A stretch of DNA of 64,000 nucleotides from Asterias amurensis (lineage: Eukaryota; Echinodermata; Asteroidea; Forcipulatida; Asteriidae): contig NC_092661.1 in assembly GCF_032118995.1 (NCBI RefSeq), positions 17,021,506-17,085,505 on the forward strand. The letters run 5' to 3'. Both the position numbers and the translations under genes were made by a program. This document shows positions 9,891 to 19,560 of the stretch, piece by piece (position 1 is the first letter of the stretch; each line of letters begins with the position of its first letter). Under the pieces are notes generated by a model. That model made no database searches. It was not told where the DNA came from and saw only the letters and a list, made by a program, of their open reading frames with translations.

Positions 9891-12800
9891 GTAAGGCAAA
9901 ATAAAAATGAAGATAAATTGTTTAAAAAGCAGAGAAAAACATTGGAAAATGTTTTTTAAAAAGTAAACAAGTTTTAGTATCAGGTAGAACCCATTTCTTT
10001 TCTTTTCAATTATATATTATTTTTGGCATTGCATGTGGATTGGTATTCAGTTCCTATCAGGGCCCAATTCATAGACCAGCTTAAAAGCACCAAAAGAAGA
10101 AAGCACAATAAAATGTTGCTTACCAGAATAAGGTTTATCCAAACTACTATATCTTGTTACCTGCTCATTTCTGCTTAGCAGAAAAGTTGTAAGAAATATT
10201 TTCTGCTAAAGCAGCTTTATGGCCCTGGGCTCAAATTTATACTGTGGCTTAAAGCAGAAAATGCTACCTAAAAGTATTCTGTTTTAAGCAAGAATAAACA
10301 GAATACGAGTCACAGATTGTACAAGTGACATGGTGGTTTGGCTGGTAAACAAAAAGATAGGCGATGTGACCTATGTTTACATTCAAATCGCCCTCTGTTG
10401 ACAAAACACTGTACACGTCATGTTTCGCCGGGCAAAAAGACGCGTAGTCATGGTAAGATTGTGTGTACTTTCTAGCTGGCTGCCAAAACACAAAGGTTTT
10501 GCCCGCGCGAATCATGTTATGGTTTTAGAGTGACGTCAGAGAGGTCACATCATCCATACTTGGCAACGCAATTCATAATACCATCATCAGGATGGTCCTT
10601 TAAATACTTGATCTATCTTCCCTACCAAGAATTTCAAAGTCACTGTATTTTAGTCATTTTTTTTGACCGGTCTTGAAATGTTTGCAATTGTGTTAAACTT
10701 TGCAGGCATTAAACTAACCCAAGGTACCTACAGCAATTGTCGTGGTGCCCTGTGCTCTTGCCGTGATGCCCTTCTTTGCAAAGTTCCACTACAAATTGAC
10801 ATTTTCCTCATACTGTGCCCGTTCAAGCATGAAATTCAATGCCTGTTTATAATTTTTTTCCAGCTGAAATGTCAAGTTGTCGTTGAAGCTTACATCCAAA
10901 GAATCAAGGAAGTCAATGACCTTCTGAATGCTGTGGTGTCGTATCGTTTCAACGAGGCTCTAGACGAGGCCGAACACATTGATGAGATGTTAGACAGCGG
11001 GGATGTTCCTGATCGCTACTCAGAGAAGAACGCCCCCTTCTTGGGAGTACCCCTGACTGTCAAGGAGGCATTCTCTGTTATCGGTTAGTATCATTTTGCC
11101 AAGCAGGTAGTCGCGACTAGTTTTTAGTTGTGGCAGCACGATCAACCACGTAGTTGAAAAACGGTAGTCGCAACTTGACTAAGTATTCAATAATTGCGAC
11201 TGTGACACTAGACGCACTAGTCCCCCAGGCTTACTTTAAACCACTCTGCCATGACACCCTATTATCCACCCATGCCACCTTTCAGTAGTTTGGATGATTC
11301 AGGAGGGTCTGTAGCTAAATACACAAAGACTGTAGGGTTAGCCTGCAATCAGAAATTGTATGAATGAAAACTCCGTCTCTGTTATTTTTATCATGAGTGT
11401 AGATCAGCCGAACACCAGCGGCCTTGTGAACCGTAAAGGTCTAATGTCAGATCGTGATGCTCCAATAGTGGCCAATCTACGCCGTGCTGGATGCGTCATT
11501 CTGGGCGTCACCAATGTCAGCGAGCTTTGCATGTGGTATGAGTCGGCAAACTTTGTGTACGGCCGGACAAACAATCCGTACGATGTCAGGAGGATTGTGG
11601 GAGGAAGCTCAGGTGTGTTTTCATTTCATTTAATTTCATTCACCAATACTGGTTCTGAAGCCAAGGTCTCTCTGAAAAGCAAATCTAAAAGCACAGGGGT
11701 GGATTTCACAAAGAGTTAAGACTAGTCTTATCTCGAGTTGGGTCGAGCTACTCGTCATAACTTACATGTAGGATAAGCGTAATATATTTAATATCTTCTA
11801 GGACTAGTCCTAAGTTAGGACTAGTCCTAAGTTAGGACTTGTCCGAAGTTCTTTGTGAAATCGACCCCTGGACACGTTTGGTAATGTTGTTCTTCTGAGA
11901 TTGATTGGTTTTATGTTTCACTTGCAGGAGGAGAAGGATGCATTCTGGGAGGAGCAGGGTCAGTGATTGGTGTCGGGTCAGACATAGGGGGCAGTATTCG
12001 CATGCCTGCTTTCTTCAACGGTGTGTTTGGCCATAAGCCAAGTCCAGGTACTGTTAAATTGTTCCATAGAACCTTTTACAACCAACGCTATAAGCCTTTT
12101 TGAGGTAAGGCGGACGTGATACACACGGCGACTGATGCCACACTCACCATGTTGGTGGTCAATCGGTTTACGTGTAAACGCCGCTTTGCCTAAAAATGCG
12201 CACTTCACTGAATAAGACACATTCTATTTTTATGGTCAATACACACAAATTTACCCAAACCTTATAGTGTTGTAGCATTGTGTCCGCCATATCTCAAAAA
12301 GGCTTATGGCTTCAATTCAACAACATTTATTTCCAAATTCCTCAATAAATATAAATACAAGGTTAACAAAGTGATACAAGAATTTTAGGAATTGGGGAAC
12401 AGCCAAGTAAGCACAGCTTGTGTTGGTGAGTGAACATACAAAAACAATCACAATAGAGTTAATACAGACAGAGCAGACAAAGCACAAAGCACATGACCAA
12501 CAAAGACCTGGAATAACAAAACACACATCATTCCATTGGTTTGGTCCTAGGTACGGGTGTGTCCTAGGACAAGCCTGTCCCGGCCGCGACCGGCATAATC
12601 CGAGTCCCCACTGAACTCCACGGTCGGCCATAATATGGGAGTCTTTTGACTCCCATAAATGGCCGACTGTGTTATTGGACGAGGTAAAAAGAAAACCACG
12701 CAATTTCGAAGCATACTTGTGTAGATCATTGTATTCTACTTTTACATCATCTTTCTAACCATATGCATTTTATAACAAACGGTCACAAAACGCTTTTCAA

Positions 12801-15058
12801 AGACCAACTCGACCGATCCAAGGCAACGTGTTCCTTTAACACTAGCCCGGCGTACATTTTCTTGTAAAAACTGTCAGGGGCTAGTACACACTGCATCTCA
12901 GCAAGCCCTGTGGGCTACTTAAAGCTGTTAAACATACTTAACTCACAGCTCACCATTAAAGGCAGGGTATGGTATACTTGTGGTAATTACTCCAAAGGTT
13001 AATTATGACCATAACAACTCACTTGGTAAAGAGCACTTGAGAGAGTTGATATTATAAAACATTGTTACATACATTGTTTTAACAAATCATGTTTAACATT
13101 TAAGCTACTAAAACTTCCTAGTGGAAAGTAAGAAACGCACAGTTAACTAGCCCGGTGGGCTGCTTGTTAAAAATCTTAAGTGAATGGCCTGTGCACTGTT
13201 TTCAATATTAGGTACTGACAGAGACTAGTTCAGAGCTGTAATTTGTAAAAATGGAAAACCCAAAATGACACAGCAAAAGATGATGTCATTTGTGAGGAAT
13301 ATTTACCAATATTTCTTCTCCACCTTTGGATTGTGCATAGATTCAAATAATAAATTTGAATATTCATGATCATGTCTAGGTGTGGTCCTGAACTCCAGGT
13401 ACAGGACCCATGTGTCACTTTGCCATTGTCCTCGAGCACATAAAACGGAAAACCCCAAATGACGCTGTTATTTAGTAGGAATATTAAAATCTCTTTTCGC
13501 CTTTGGAATGCATAGATGAGAATAATAAATTTGAATATTCATGATCGTGTCTAGGTGTGGTCCTGAACTCTGGACAGTTCCCCACAGCAGGCAAGGAGCG
13601 CGACTGCATGCTGGGTACAGGACCAATGTGTCGCTTTGCCATTGACCTTGAGCCCATGCTACGTATTATGGCGGGTAACTACGGCCTATCCAAACTCAAA
13701 CTGGACAATCCTGTTGACCTGAGAAACCTGAGATATTTCAGCATAGGGGACGACGTTCGGCTGAACTTGGTCTCGGCTCTGGATCCAGAGCTCAAGAAAG
13801 CCCAAGAACAGGTAATTTTTTTTTTTTTTACTAAATTGAATTGATTGAAATGGTTTGTTGAAGATCATTTATGATGACCACAGCAAGAGGGCTGATACAA
13901 TTCGAGGCTACGGTACATCAAATAAAATTGATGAATAAAAATAAAAAACAAATGAGAGAATTGTATAAACCAGATTATTCAGAAAACAAAAAGGGGGAGA
14001 AAAGGATTAACGATTCATGCACATGGTGTCACTGCAAACCTTACTTAAAAATTATGCTTACCAGACAAAATAACATGCGACTGAGATCCTGCATGATTTG
14101 GCTCAGCAGAAAAATGTTAAGCACTATTTTTTGGCATAGGCAGCTCTATGACATTTGGCCGAGTTCATATGGTTTTTAAAAAAACCCACACTGATTATTG
14201 ACAAGAAAAACAAACATCCAACTCCACCAAGTTTGAGCGGGACAACTGGTTGATGTTAAGGTTGAAGAAGTTGAAACTTGATTTTCACTTGATGTCCTGA
14301 AACATAGCAGTACCCTGTATAGTTCAGGGTTTTTTTTCAACGACCTATCACAACCCTGATAGTCTTGAAGTAGGCTGATTTAAGCGATCTAGGACACTGC
14401 CAGTTAAAAAATACCCTCCCTTGTTTACGACTAGGTCCGGACATACTTGGAGACGTCACTTGGGGTCACCGTCCAGCGTATCCAGCTTCACCGGTTGAAG
14501 TACTCTCTCGACATGTGGTTCAGCTTGATGTCCAACATCGACAACGAGTCCTTCGTCAATCTCATGGGTAACAACGGACCTAAAGTCTACCCCTTCTGGG
14601 AAGGCGTGAAGCGAGCATTTGGGATGTCCACTCATACCGTGCCGGCGATCATGCTCGGCATGATCGAAGGACTGGATAAACTCATGCCGGAGCGAACCAA
14701 ACGCCTCTTGGAGAAGCTCCAGAGATTCAGGGAGGAGATCGAGAACATCCTCGGGGAGGACGGGGTACTCATCTGTCCCTCTCACCCTAAGCTTGCACCC
14801 TTCCACAACGCCCCCTTCCTGTACCCGTTTAACTTCGCCTATACTGCTGCCTTTAACATACTGAGCTTACCCGCCACGCAGGTACCGCTGGGCTTGAGCG
14901 CCCAGGGGCTCCCACTGGGTATACAGGTTGCTGCCAATAAGTACAACGACCATTTGACGTTGGCGGTCGCTAGAGAGTTAGAGAAGGGGTTCGGTGGGTG
15001 GACGGCTCCAGTGGGAATGGGTCTGCACCATGAGACTATAGAGCAAAGCAGGGCTTAA
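9714..15058 (+). CDS. FAAH2: Fatty-acid amide hydrolase 2-like serine amidase (535 aa, six coding exons)
   Basis: Amidase-signature enzyme expected to hydrolyse fatty-acid amides such as oleamide and N-acylethanolamines to free fatty acid and amine at internal membranes or lipid droplets. Coding exons: 9714-9890, 10864-11083, 11403-11612, 11928-12047, 13555-13811, 14435-15058, with all introns GT-AG. The joined length is 1608 nt, giving 535 aa, close to human FAAH2 (532 aa). The N-terminus has a hydrophobic stretch (residues about 11-27), the single membrane segment usual for FAAH proteins. The Ser-cisSer-Lys triad is present: K126 in PLTVKEAF, S201 in VGGSS, and S225 in DIGGSIRMP, with the same spacing as human FAAH2. 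GHKPSPG, CTGPM-like and LPLGIQV blocks also match the family. All exon phases agree (0,1,1,1,0) and there are no stops, so the gene looks functional. The ATG at 9714 is preferred because it gives the usual N-terminal length. Confidence 0.95.
10059..10228. mobile_element. MITE family D copy in amidase intron 1
   Basis: Ends with inverted cagggccc-type termini (start cagggcccaatt, end ggccctgg) and has the TGCTTA/TAAGCA-rich interior shared with copies at 40348-40962 and 49588-49834. The CAGGG ends suggest a hAT-like non-autonomous element. Confidence 0.65.
10864..11083 (+). CDS. FAAH2: FAAH2-like exon 2
   Basis: Acceptor ttttttccag before 10864; donor g/gttagt after 11083; ends in phase 1. 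Encodes residues 60-132 and the first base of 133, including catalytic K126. An ORF continuing into the intron on both sides is read-through and not part of the protein. Confidence 0.94.
11403..11612 (+). CDS. FAAH2: FAAH2-like exon 3
   Basis: Acceptor tgtag before 11403; donor g/gtgtgt after 11612; phase 1 at both ends. Encodes residues 134-202, including the cis-serine S201 of the VGGSS motif. The acceptor has a weak pyrimidine tract, but the join reproduces the family alignment without a gap. Confidence 0.92.
11694..11870. mobile_element. MITE family C copy in amidase intron 3
   Basis: Terminal inverted repeat caggggtggatttcacaaag at the left and its near complement ending cgacccctg at the right, with an interior of repeated cctaagttaggactagt palindromes. 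Related copies: 17699-17858, 19490-19560, 52891-53060, 57267-57421. No clear target duplication seen. Confidence 0.75.
11928..12047 (+). CDS. FAAH2: FAAH2-like exon 4
   Basis: Acceptor cacttgcag before 11928; donor g/gtactg after 12047; phase 1 at both ends. Encodes residues 203-242 with the nucleophile S225 and the GHKPSP block. It is short and not visible as a long ORF, but similarity is very strong. Confidence 0.95.
12088..12308. mobile_element. Inverted-repeat element in amidase intron 4 (family J)
   Basis: About 29-bp inverted ends: ctataagcctttttgaggta at the left, and a right end reading ctcaaaaaggcttatgg that complements it. Only one copy seen in the window. Confidence 0.6.
12309..12619 (-). 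mobile_element. Possible LINE 3' end fragment
   Basis: Read on the minus strand, the stretch ends with an A/T-rich tail containing aaataaatg and a short repeated ttgaattgaa terminus, a style seen at 3' ends of some non-LTR retrotransposons. No reverse-transcriptase coding is visible, so this is tentative. Confidence 0.3.
12620..12839. mobile_element. MITE family B, right half only
   Basis: Central hairpin near 12620-12665 followed by the right arm ending ccaaggcaacgtgttcct and TTAA at 12836-12839. The left arm is missing; the preceding DNA is unrelated to other copies. Confidence 0.8.
13247..13441 (+). pseudogene. Decayed tandem duplicate of FAAH2 exon 5 start
   Basis: 13247-13441 and 13442-13645 are two tandem copies of the same segment: the intron end, the acceptor (gtctag at 13374-13379 and 13549-13554) and the first bases of exon 5. 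The upstream copy lacks about 46 bases of exon after gtcctgaactc, resumes at tacaggacc, and carries several substitutions. The remaining exon piece is out of frame and no donor follows at the right place, so it is not a usable alternative exon. Confidence 0.85.
13555..13811 (+). CDS. FAAH2: FAAH2-like exon 5
   Basis: Acceptor gtgtctag before 13555; donor cag/gtaatt after 13811; leaves phase 0. Encodes residues 243-328. A damaged second copy of its acceptor and first bases lies immediately upstream (13247-13441). Confidence 0.94.
14050..14163. mobile_element. Family D-like fragment in amidase intron 5
   Basis: The words atgcttaccagacaaaataa and cagctctatgacatttggc match interior and end motifs of family D MITEs. 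Diverged and lacking one end. Confidence 0.4.
14435..15058 (+). CDS. FAAH2: FAAH2-like terminal exon 6
   Basis: Acceptor gactag before 14435; stop TAA at 15056-15058. Encodes residues 329-535: a charged variable middle part and the conserved C-terminal amidase fold, with the LPLGIQV and FGGW blocks. It is markedly more GC-rich than the surrounding DNA, as expected for coding sequence. Confidence 0.95.
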   Translation, partial: VRTYLETSLGVTVQRIQLHRLKYSLDMWFSLMSNIDNESFVNLMGNNGPKVYPFWEGVKRAFGMSTHTVPAIMLGMIEGLDKLMPERTKRLLEKLQRFREEIENILGEDGVLICPSHPKLAPFHNAPFLYPFNFAYTAAFNILSLPATQVPLGLSAQGLPLGIQVAANKYNDHLTLAVARELEKGFGGWTAPVGMGLHHETIEQSRA

Positions 15059-15948
15059 AAAACACACAGTCCTCTAGAAATCAAACTAGAAGGGGTTGGT
15101 CTTCAGACTGACTGATGTTCACAGTTTCAGCTCATCAAGTAAGATTGCGAAAAAGCAGTGGTTGTCATGCATGTTGTGTTTCACTAATAGGATTATAACC
15201 CTCCTACTATTTGACCATTTAATATCAACCGCAGCGGTTATGAAAAGATAAACTATGTCAAGTTGCAATATGATATCATGTGGCGAATGCATCTACACAG
15301 TACACAGTCAACCCTACTACGGTTTGACCATTCAATAGTATGTGGGTTAATTCACTAAACACATAAAGATTCTTCATAGTTGATTCATCTTTCAGGGTGG
15401 TCGGTGTTTAAAAATAAATAGACATCCCCCCCACATATTCACATATCCCGCATAGTTCAGGGCAGAGAGTGGAAAACTAAGCACATGTACATGCCTACTG
15501 TATACCAATTATACGCTTCCTTTAAACTGATTGAGGGCGCTGTAGTGAGCTTGTGACGCCGTGTATGTATTATCAGCGCCATATCAGCTCTTTGTGCAGC
15601 TGTAATGTATATGTAAATTGCCCAAGTTTCCAAAAATTGTCGTGACTCTGAATTTGTGAAGGATAATTTTACAAATTATGTATTAGATAATTCCATGCTG
15701 GTAAACGTGCAGTGACGTTAGCTGTCAATAGCGAGGTTTAGCTACACGTTACGCGAGCAAAACATGAACGTGAACGTCAACAAATGGTGTTGTCACTTTG
15801 GGCTTATTGCATGCTCACTTATCATTCGCGCCCATGTTACGTGCACCTGACATGACAAATGGTAACTTCTATGCTAAAAACGTGAGATTGTACCGACACA
15901 ATTTTCTGACGTTCTCGTTCACGCGTAATGTGCAGCCTAACCTCCCTA
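15059..15948 (+). other. Probable 3' UTR and downstream DNA of the amidase gene
   Basis: No ORF or repeat recognised. An AATAAA at about 15413-15418 is a candidate polyadenylation signal, about 355 nt after the stop. Confidence 0.45.
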
Positions 15949-15949
15949 A

Positions 15950-16026
15950 TATCTGTGTTTTGATTGGTCTAAAGTGATGTGGGTCCAGCTGCCAAACATC
16001 AACTTGGACCAATCAAAACACAGATA
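15950..16026. repeat. Inverted repeat (hairpin) before a SINE fragment
   Basis: atctgtgttttgattggtc at 15951-15969 is repeated as its reverse complement at about 16007-16025, with a roughly 37-bp loop that is itself partly complementary. Confidence 0.7.
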
Positions 16027-16103
16027 CGCAAAGCTGATGACACTGTACACTTGTCCAATGAAATCATTGTATGAAAATACCAATACCAATCTGTAAAACC
16101 AAT

Positions 16104-16350
16104 ACCTATAACTATAATTGCTTCTCTCCACCCAGAGGTAAATGGGTACCTGTGAGGGCAGATATGGTTCTTGTGAATAGTTTAGCCGAGTAGTGCATAT
16201 ATTGCGCACAAGCTGTATACTCCCCAGGGAGCTGAGATGGTTTAAGGAATGACTTAAGGCCCAGTGACCAGGGGTATCGGTTATAATGTCGTTAAAACAC
16301 CCCTCGGGCGTGAAAAGCGCTATATAAAAACGGTCCATTATTATTATTAC
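16104..16350 (+). mobile_element. 5'-truncated SINE (SINE-1 family)
   Basis: Lacks the tRNA-like head. It has the shared body (ctccacccagaggtaaatgg, gtactccccagggagctgag-type words) and the 3' end gggcgtgaaaagcgctatat followed by ATT repeats. Matches the full copy at 16742-17100. Confidence 0.85.
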
Positions 16351-16741
16351 TCGTCTTTATCCCTGGGGTTGACAGGGGACCAGTCTAATGAACAGTTAAT
16401 ACTCATGGTGTTTTGAGCCCTCTGTTGGTAGAGCAGAGCAAGTGTTTTACTCAGGGTTTTTTTTTTAAGAAGAAATTGAAGAGGGGCAATTTTTAAAATA
16501 AGTTATTTTATGTAATTTTCGTATGCTTTGAACATGTTGAACAAAAACTCAGTACTAATCGTCACATTGTCTTAGTGTGACCTTATAAGGAACAGTAACT
16601 GTTTTTTTTTTTATTTTAACTGGGTGAAATTAGGCTGCATGTATGACGGGTTTTACTTCTTCTTCCTTGTAAAAGTGCAGCCTTCAAATGGTTGAAGATG
16701 TACGCACTGTGTGTGAGCGCATGTGTTGACTTATGACTTGT

Positions 16742-17100
16742 GGGGTGTCATGGCTGAGCGGTTAAGCAGTTAAGAGCGCCGGATTCAAGCTCTGGTGTCT
16801 GATCAGTGTGGATTCGAAACCGAGTCAGGACACTTGTGTCCTTGAGCAAGACACTTAACCATAAGCTTCTCTCCACCCAGGGGTAAATGGGTACCTGTGA
16901 GGGCAGAGATGGTTCTTGTGATTGATTTAGCTGAGTAGCGCATATTTGTTGCACAATGCTGTATTCTCCCCAGGGAGATGAGATGGTTTAAGGAATGATT
17001 TAAGGCCCAGTGACCAGGGGTAATATTAATGTGAAGCGCTTTGGGACGCCCTTCGGGCGTGAGAAGTGCTATATAAACTAACAATTATAATTATTATTAT
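16742..17100 (+). mobile_element. tRNA-derived SINE, full copy (SINE-1 family)
   Basis: The head resembles a Leu/Ser-type tRNA with an A box (tggctgagcggttaag) and a B box (gattcgaaacc). The body and the 3' end gggcgtgagaagtgctatat plus an ATT tail are shared with 16104-16350. Non-autonomous; it would rely on a LINE reverse transcriptase. A small duplicated insert (gttaagcagttaagagc) sits in the head. Confidence 0.88.
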
Positions 17101-17697
17101 TAAACTTAAACCAATCACACATTACATTGTGTGTGAGCCATTATTAATGTAATCACAGTATATGCTGTTCATATTGCTTAACAAAATCAAATTAAAAATG
17201 TATTCATTTTCCAGTTAATTGTCAAATGATTGACAGGAAGGTTTTCAGTGTGTAATGAAAATACACTTTTCAAGAAGGGTTTGCGGTAACACCATGTGGA
17301 AATGTCTTTTTCAATCTCTTTTTGAGTAGTGTTGGATCTGAAAAGGAACTGGTGGTTAACGAATCAGTGTTTCAATCAGTATGCTCTGATCGTCTTCATT
17401 ATGTATGTGCAATCAATGAACAAAATAATGTACTGTTGTATTTAGATAGTCATTTCTAGTGTTTTAGCCAAAAAGTACAATATTTAAGGGTATTTTTATG
17501 AGTATTGTTGATGAAGATTCAGGTTTAGTGCTTTGATGAATTCTAAAATGTATTTAAAACGCACAAACGTAATTTTTAAATGTAAGATCAACTTATAATG
17601 TTTTTCTTGACCACTGTGGTAACAGTCTTATGTAAGCATACAAACTTGCTATGCACAAAAATTCATGCTTAGCTGAAACAGCAAAGTGTCACCTGCT
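17101..17697. other. AT-rich DNA, nothing recognised
   Basis: No gene or clear repeat, except a short phrase (tttgcggtaacaccatgtg near 17279) that recurs near 25778 and is probably a fragment of a dispersed repeat. Confidence 0.5.
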
Positions 17698-17858
17698 GCC
17701 GATTTCACGAAACGCCAGGATTAATCCTATCTTGAGTAACTCGTCCCAACTTAGGATGGGTTCAATGCGTCCTAACCTCTATGGATACGGAACTTAACTC
17801 ATCCTAAAGTGCTAAGATTAATCCTAAGTTAGGAAGAGTTTGGTGAAATCGACGGCTA
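17698..17858. mobile_element. Diverged MITE family C copy
   Basis: Inverted ends gccgatttcacgaaac... and ...ggtgaaatcgacggc, with taagttagga interior words. More diverged than the other copies. Confidence 0.6.
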
Positions 17859-18129
17859 GGCCCAATTTCATGACCCTGCTCACCTTCAGCAAAGAATTGG
17901 CGATTGCGGAAGCAGGGAAGCAGTATTTTCTGCTTTACAGCGTTATGAAATTGTGCCCAGGTGATGATCGCTGTTTCAGCTAAGCGAGTATTTCTGTGCT
18001 TAGCAAGTTTGTGTGCTTACATACATATATATGTAAAATTTTGCTGAGATGATTTATTTTTAACAACGCTGTGTCGGCCGTTACTATGTCTGAATTTTGA
18101 GCTATTTTTTTAAAAAGCTGTTGGTGGAG

Positions 18130-18365
18130 AGTTTATTAGGTATCTACAGGGGTATAAATGGGTTTCTGCGAGGGTGGAGGTTGATAATTGTGCATGAAAA
18201 AGCCTTTAGAGCACCACGGCAGCTCAGGCTGTGTACTCCCTAGGGAGCTGAGAAAGATTAAAGGAATGTTATTGGCCCAATGACCAGGTCACTTAATGTA
18301 AAGCGCATTGAGACGGTTATTGTGAAATGTGCTATATTATAAGAATTTAATACTATTATTATGTA
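18130..18365 (+). mobile_element. Old SINE-1 fragment
   Basis: Contains gtgtactccctagggagctg, ggcccaatgaccaggtcact and the tRNA-SINE 3' end motif tgtgctatatta followed by ATT repeats. The head is missing and divergence is high. Confidence 0.7.
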
Positions 18366-18515
18366 AGAAAAGTATATGTTGGCTTTGGACAACTTCTCAA
18401 TGAGCCTATGGTAATATGCATGTACACTGTATTGTCTTTTATTGTATTTGTCTGTACCCAGACTGTAGTATTCAAAGCAGTTATTTTATTTCAGAATAAA
18501 AGTTGCCCCCAAAAT

Positions 18516-18644
18516 GGGAGACTTTGGAACACTAGGTGGCAGCAGACTTACAAGGTAAATTTCTGATGTAGTTCCGAGTATGCGCACAATAACAGTGGAT
18601 TTACTTGGTAAAGTCTGCTGCCACCTAGCATCCTAAAAGTCCCC
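18516..18644. mobile_element. Small inverted-repeat element with CTAGGTGGCAGC arms (family K)
   Basis: Left arm gggagactttgg...ctaggtggcagcagactta; right arm is its complement, ending taaaagtcccc. Both arms carry a motif resembling the CTCF core (cactaggtggcag). Confidence 0.7.
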
Positions 18645-18745
18645 TATTAATGGCTTTGGACATTGCTATCGGCTTGTTGTCATAGCCAAAGTCATTTGAT
18701 TCATATGGGGCCTATATTATATATTTAAATTGCTCATCACTTTGC

Positions 18746-19141
18746 TTAAAGGCATTGACACCTTTGGTAATTAATCAAAATATTTTATACATGTATACTA
18801 GCTCAAAAACTAACTTGGTAATTTTAATGTAAAATAGTGTGAAAAATGACTCCCTTTGAAGTTAAATAGTTTATTAAAAAAAGAGGTAATTTCTCACTAA
18901 AATATTTGAATCTGAGAAAGACTTCAGGCCTCGGTGAAGCGTTTCTCAGACATCTGAAATCACACACTTTTGCAACAAGGGTGTTTTTCATTCACTGTTA
19001 CTCTTGCGACTTTAGCCAAAATGTTCACAGGTTTGTTATGTTATGCATCTATGTTGTAATACGTAACACCATGGAGGTACAGATGGCACCAAGTGAGAAT
19101 ACTAGTCTTTGACAATTACCAAAGGTGTCCAGTGCCTTTAG
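18746..19141 (+). mobile_element. TTAA MITE family A, diverged copy (A1)
   Basis: TTAA at 18746-18749, then aggcattgacacctttggta; right end ccaaaggtgtccagtgcctt. The right TTAA has decayed. Interior words (tctttgacaattacc, cacaggtttgtta) are shared with the other family A copies. Confidence 0.85.
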
Positions 19142-19489
19142 AGAGCGAACATCTTATTTTGCATTCTCAGGTGTGTTTTTCCAGGTTGATTTCCAGTCCT
19201 TGTACTTTATAAGCCATATCTTACATATTGTGGCGATAGGTTTTTTAAGAGATTTCAATTGAGGAGTAATGCTGTATGCTTTGAACTACACGTGTTGTGT
19301 GAGGACGCCCTCAAGTGTCGATCTCTGAATGGAATAATTTAAGAAGAAATAAAATAATCAAAATGCTTCTGAAGAAATGTTTCTGTCAGTTTTGTTAGAA
19401 TTGTTTTCATGTGACCAGATATGATATGCATCCCATCCTGCTTATAAGTCTGATTTCACAGTTGAGCAGATTTGCCTAATTATGACAAC

Positions 19490-19560
19490 TGGGGTCGATT
19501 TCACAAAGAGTTAGGACTAGTCCTAACTTAGGACTAGTCCTAGGAGATATACAAATTGCA
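19490..19560. mobile_element. Half copy of MITE family C
   Basis: Left end ctggggtcgatttcacaaag followed by ggactagtcctaacttagga; the right end is absent. Confidence 0.6.

Noticed and set aside
10663..10863. Longer N-terminal extension of amidase exon 2 in the same open frame
   Set aside because: The frame is open but Cys-rich and unlike the family, and a strong acceptor (ttttttccag) lies at 10854-10863. Using it joins exon 1 in frame with the expected family sequence.
12317..12703. 128-aa minus-strand ORF in amidase intron 4
   Set aside because: It runs from half a family B MITE into a LINE-tail-like sequence, and has no domain or codon signal.
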